Source: Chitinophagaceae bacterium (GTDB taxonomy: Bacteria; Bacteroidota; Bacteroidia; Chitinophagales; Chitinophagaceae). From it: a stretch of 7,334 nucleotides of DNA. The first letter of the stretch is position 1, and each line of letters begins with the position of its first letter. The DNA lies in NCBI GenBank assembly GCA_016786525.1, contig JAEUVW010000383.1:1-7334 (forward strand). The letters are read 5' to 3'. Below are positions 4,887 to 7,334 of this stretch, piece after piece. A program made the translations under genes and the position numbers. The notes beneath the pieces were generated by a model, which was not told where the DNA came from, ran no database searches, and saw nothing but the letters and a program-made list of their open reading frames with translations.

Positions 4887-7334
4887 TTATCGGCTGATCT
4901 TCTGTATCTTCTCGGTCCCCAGCAACTGCCCGTGCTCATCCGTAATGCGGAAGAAATAGCTGCCGTCGGCAAGGTCTTTCAGGTCAACTGTTTGGGCCTC
5001 CTGTACCGGCAATACGGGTTTACCGCTAAGGTCCGTCACCATCACATTCACCTTTATTGGAGCATCGATCCTCACTACTGAACTGGTGGGGTTCGGGTAT
5101 AGCTTCAGCTGCAGGGTCGCATATTGCGGTCCAAGCGAAGTCGGCGGCTGGATGTACAGCGTATCCGATTTGCTTGTACAGCCATTCACGTCTGTTACTT
5201 CCACATAATAATCGCCCTCGTCCGTCACGGTATAGGTACTGCCTGTAGCGCCGAAGAGCCACTTCATATCCTGGTACCACTGGTAGGCGCGGTAACTTCC
5301 CCCGCTGACAGACAGCACAGGCGGCGTGTACACCAATTTCGGCTTTGGCGTCGGGGGATAGTACTCTACCCTTGCCGTATTGGTCTTATATGTACACCCG
5401 GCAGCATTCGTCATGCTCACGGTATAGCTCCCGGTATCAGATACCGAAGTGATGGACCTTGTGACAGGTATAGCGGGCAGCAGGATACCATTCCTGTACC
5501 ATCTGAACCTGTTCACCACGTACCCGGGGCTGCAGGTCAGCAATACCGATCCGCCGATGCAGATTTTATTGTCCGGAGGCGTCAGTACCGGTTCTTCCAG
5601 TGTATCGCGCTGTACCCAGAGCGAATCTTTGCCACGGCATCCTTTTGCATCTGTAACCACAGCATACCAATAACCGCTTGCCCGTGCGTGGACGGTATCC
5701 CTGGTCGCTCCGGGTTGCGGTGTAACTTCATAATACCACTGATAGGAAAGCGCCGTCGGGGCCGTTGCTTTCAGTACGATCGAGTCGATGTTCCGGCAAC
5801 GGATGGTACCTGTAGGGGACAGGGAGCTCACGCTCACTACCGGTAAAGGGTTTACGACCACCGCAATAGTATCGCGCCCACCCTCGCAGCCAAAGGAACT
5901 TTTAGCACTAACGTAATAATAGGTCGTACCATCGGTAGCTGTGGACGGTATAGGCGCTGTCCGGGACGGGGTACCTCCTGTAGCCGAAGTATACCAGAGC
6001 AGGGTATCCGAAGACAGGACCATGCTTGCCGACAAAGCAAAGGCTTTGTCGTTCCGGCAATACACAAGCGGGGTACTGACACCGGGGGTATCTGCAGGAG
6101 GATGCACCTGTACCTCAATGGTGGCACGGTCTCCCTCGCAGCCCAGGCTGGTCCTGGCACTTACGTAATACTTCGTTGTACCTGCCGTAGCCGTTGAGGG
6201 TGTCGGCGCTGCTTTAGTCCCTGTGCCGCCCGAGGCTGCAGTATACCAGTACAAGGTATCGCTGCTGCTGCCTGCTGTGGCCGTTAAGGGCATCGGGGCA
6301 TCACCCCGGCAATAATGTACCGGGCTCGTTACCCCAGGCGTTGCCCCTTTGGGATTAATGGTAATATCAATCTTAGCCCGATTGCTTTCACAACCAAAAG
6401 TATTTTTAGCGCTGACATAGCGGGAGCTGGTCCCGGTTGAAGCGGTAGAGGGGGTGGGGGCTGTTTTGCTGCCCGTGCCGCCGGTGGCCGCAGTATACCA
6501 GAATAAAGTGTCTGAAGCGCTACCCCTCCCGGCCGTCAAAGCGCTGGCCGTTGCATTCTGGCAATACACCACAGGCGTGCTCACAGTGGGTACCGCCGGG
6601 ACAGGGTTCACGATAACGTCAATGGTATCCCGTGTGCCTTCGCAGCCTTTATTGGATTTGGCACTCACATAGTAGGAGCTGGTGCCGGTGCTGGCAGTAG
6701 AGGGCGTAGGCGCCGTTTTGCTGCCGGTGCCGCCGGTAGGGCTGGTGTACCAGAATAAAGTATCTGTGGAACTTCCCTTCGTAGCTGTCAATGCTGCAGC
6801 GGTAGCACCCTGGCAAAGGTTAAGCGGGCTGGCTGCAACTGGCTGGGATGCAGGGGCATTGACCTGCACGTCAATTTTAGCGCGGGGACTTTCACAGTTA
6901 GCCGTTGTGCGGACACTCACATAGTAGGAGCTGGTGCCTGCAGCAGCGGTAGAAGGGGTTGGTGCCGTTTTACTGCCCGTCACGGCAGTGGCACTGGTAT
7001 ACCAGTACAAGGTATCTGTCGTGCTGCCTTTGGTCGCGGTCAGGGGCACTGCTGCTGCACCCTGGCAGTAATTCACAGGGCTGGACACTACTGGTGTTGC
7101 CGCCGCCTTCACAATGACCTCAATGGTATCTCTTTTGCCTTCGCAGCCCATTAACGTTTTAGCGCTTACATAGTAAAACTTGGAGCCGGCTGCAGCAGTT
7201 GACGGAGTGGGCGCCGTTTTGCTGCCCGTACCGCCTGTAGCTACAGTATACCAGAGTAAAGTATCTGTGGTACTGCCCGCGGTAGCCGTAAGCGGTGCGG
7301 CAGTTGCACTCTGGCAATAGGTAACCGGGCTGGG
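4887..7334 (-). CDS. Large secreted Ig-like repeat protein with type IX secretion C-terminal domain (N terminus outside window)
   Basis: The frame is open from the right edge to the TAA at 4887-4889, giving 815 residues; the ATG at 7149-7151 lies inside a repeat and is not the start. Numbered from the edge: six tandem Ig-like repeats (2-504) resembling the CHU_C-associated Ig_7 family, then three divergent Ig/PKD-like domains (about 505-581, 582-664, 665-740) with the recurring pattern YQWY...GxYxVxVTxxxGC, and a C-terminal sorting domain (741-815). That domain starts LQLKLYPNPTSSVVRIDAP, continues TDLSGKPVL and DLADGSYFFRI, and ends GTEKIQKISR, the classic type A type IX secretion signal. 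The protein is therefore expected to cross the outer membrane through the type IX system and be anchored or released. No enzymatic domain is visible; an adhesive or structural role is inference. A terminator follows at 4803-4830. Confidence 0.93.
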   Translation of the reverse strand, partial: PSPVTYCQSATAAPLTATAGSTTDTLLWYTVATGGTGSKTAPTPSTAAAGSKFYYVSAKTLMGCEGKRDTIEVIVKAAATPVVSSPVNYCQGAAAVPLTATKGSTTDTLYWYTSATAVTGSKTAPTPSTAAAGTSSYYVSVRTTANCESPRAKIDVQVNAPASQPVAASPLNLCQGATAAALTATKGSSTDTLFWYTSPTGGTGSKTAPTPSTASTGTSSYYVSAKSNKGCEGTRDTIDVIVNPVPAVPTVSTPVVYCQNATASALTAGRGSASDTLFWYTAATGGTGSKTAPTPSTASTGTSSRYVSAKNTFGCESNRAKIDITINPKGATPGVTSPVHYCRGDAPMPLTATAGSSSDTLYWYTAASGGTGTKAAPTPSTATAGTTKYYVSARTSLGCEGDRATIEVQVHPPADTPGVSTPLVYCRNDKAFALSASMVLSSDTLLWYTSATGGTPSRTAPIPSTATDGTTYYYVSAKSSFGCEGGRDTIAVVVNPLPVVSVSSLSPTGTIRCRNIDSIVLKATAPTALSYQWYYEVTPQPGATRDTVHARASGYWYAVVTDAKGCRGKDSLWVQRDTLEEPVLTPPDNKICIGGSVLLTCSPGYVVNRFRWYRNGILLPAIPVTRSITSVSDTGSYTVSMTNAAGCTYKTNTARVEYYPPTPKPKLVYTPPVLSVSGGSYRAYQWYQDMKWLFGATGSTYTVTDEGDYYVEVTDVNGCTSKSDTLYIQPPTSLGPQYATLQLKLYPNPTSSVVRIDAPIKVNVMVTDLSGKPVLPVQEAQTVDLKDLADGSYFFRITDEHGQLLGTEKIQKISR
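4890..5114 (-). other. Type IX secretion C-terminal sorting domain
   Basis: These 75 codons encode the terminal domain of the surface protein. LYPNPTSS near its start, a beta-rich core (VRIDAP, VNVMVTDLSG, VDLKDLADGSYFFRI) and a basic end (EKIQKISR) are the three hallmarks of the Por secretion system type A sorting domain. In studied Bacteroidota such domains are recognised by the type IX machinery and usually cleaved on export. It is placed at the extreme C terminus, as required. Confidence 0.93.
5823..7331 (-). repeat. Six tandem 83-84-residue (249/252-bp) Ig-like coding repeats
   Basis: Unit boundaries on the minus strand are 7331-7083 (249 bp), 7082-6831, 6830-6579, 6578-6327, 6326-6075 and 6074-5823 (252 bp each). 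Each unit reads roughly SPVxYCQ..A..LTAT.GS..DTLxWYT.ATGGT.SKTAPTPSTA..GT..YYVSA....GCEG.RxxIxVxVN. The Cys pair at unit positions 6 and 63 is invariant in all six and could form an intradomain disulfide. The unit nearest the C terminus is the most divergent (for example SMVLSSDTLLWYT). The array continues past the right edge: the first codon in the window encodes the Pro expected just before a unit or a similar linker. Unit copies differ mainly at third codon positions. Confidence 0.92.

Noticed and set aside
5124..5846. 240-codon plus-strand open frame
   Set aside because: It runs antisense through the Ig-like domains of the surface protein; its composition is that of a shadow frame and it shows no motif.
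7149..7151. ATG as the start of the surface protein
   Set aside because: It lies in the middle of an Ig-like repeat (before GCEG), and the frame with intact repeat sequence continues to the window edge.
5823..7334. CRISPR or non-coding satellite explanation for the periodic 252-bp repeats
   Set aside because: The period is a multiple of three, the frame is open throughout, and differences are mainly at third codon positions, so these are coding domain repeats.

Overview
The window looks like chromosomal DNA from a member of the Bacteroidota, most likely in or near Chitinophagaceae (family level is inference). Four things point there: a TTTG-N19-TAnnTTTG promoter of the Bacteroidota type, ribosomal genes whose starts lack any Shine-Dalgarno sequence, S10/L3/L4 variants that read like that phylum, and a surface protein with CHU_C-type Ig-like repeats and a C-terminal type IX secretion sorting domain. 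Every confident gene is on the minus strand.

Positions 1-4066 hold the first part of the S10 ribosomal protein operon. In transcription order it is rpsJ, rplC, rplD, rplW, rplB, rpsS, rplV and the 5' part of rpsC, which runs off the left edge. All are full length with intact family motifs. The gaps between genes are mostly 30-130 bp. The longest (128 bp, rpsJ-rplC) holds an 11-bp interrupted hairpin ending 15 nt before the rplC start. A consensus promoter lies just upstream of rpsJ and implies a leader of only about 35 nt.

Positions 4067-4886 (about 820 bp) hold the rpsJ promoter, a 7-bp inverted repeat (4178-4198), a stretch of poorly resolved plus-strand coding-like sequence that looks degraded, and a strong 11-bp stem terminator hairpin (4803-4830). 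The str-operon genes (rpsL, rpsG, fusA/tuf) that often precede rpsJ are absent here.

Positions 4887-7334 encode the C-terminal 815 residues of a large secreted or surface protein whose N terminus lies beyond the right edge. It has six tandem repeats of 83-84 residues, three further divergent Ig-like domains, and a type IX secretion C-terminal domain. Its transcript probably ends at the 4803-4830 hairpin, separating it from the ribosomal operon. I see no RNA gene, CRISPR array, transposase or phage gene, and no clear evidence of a new biological system. The points most worth a second look are the S10-L3 hairpin, the repeat array and the degraded region.
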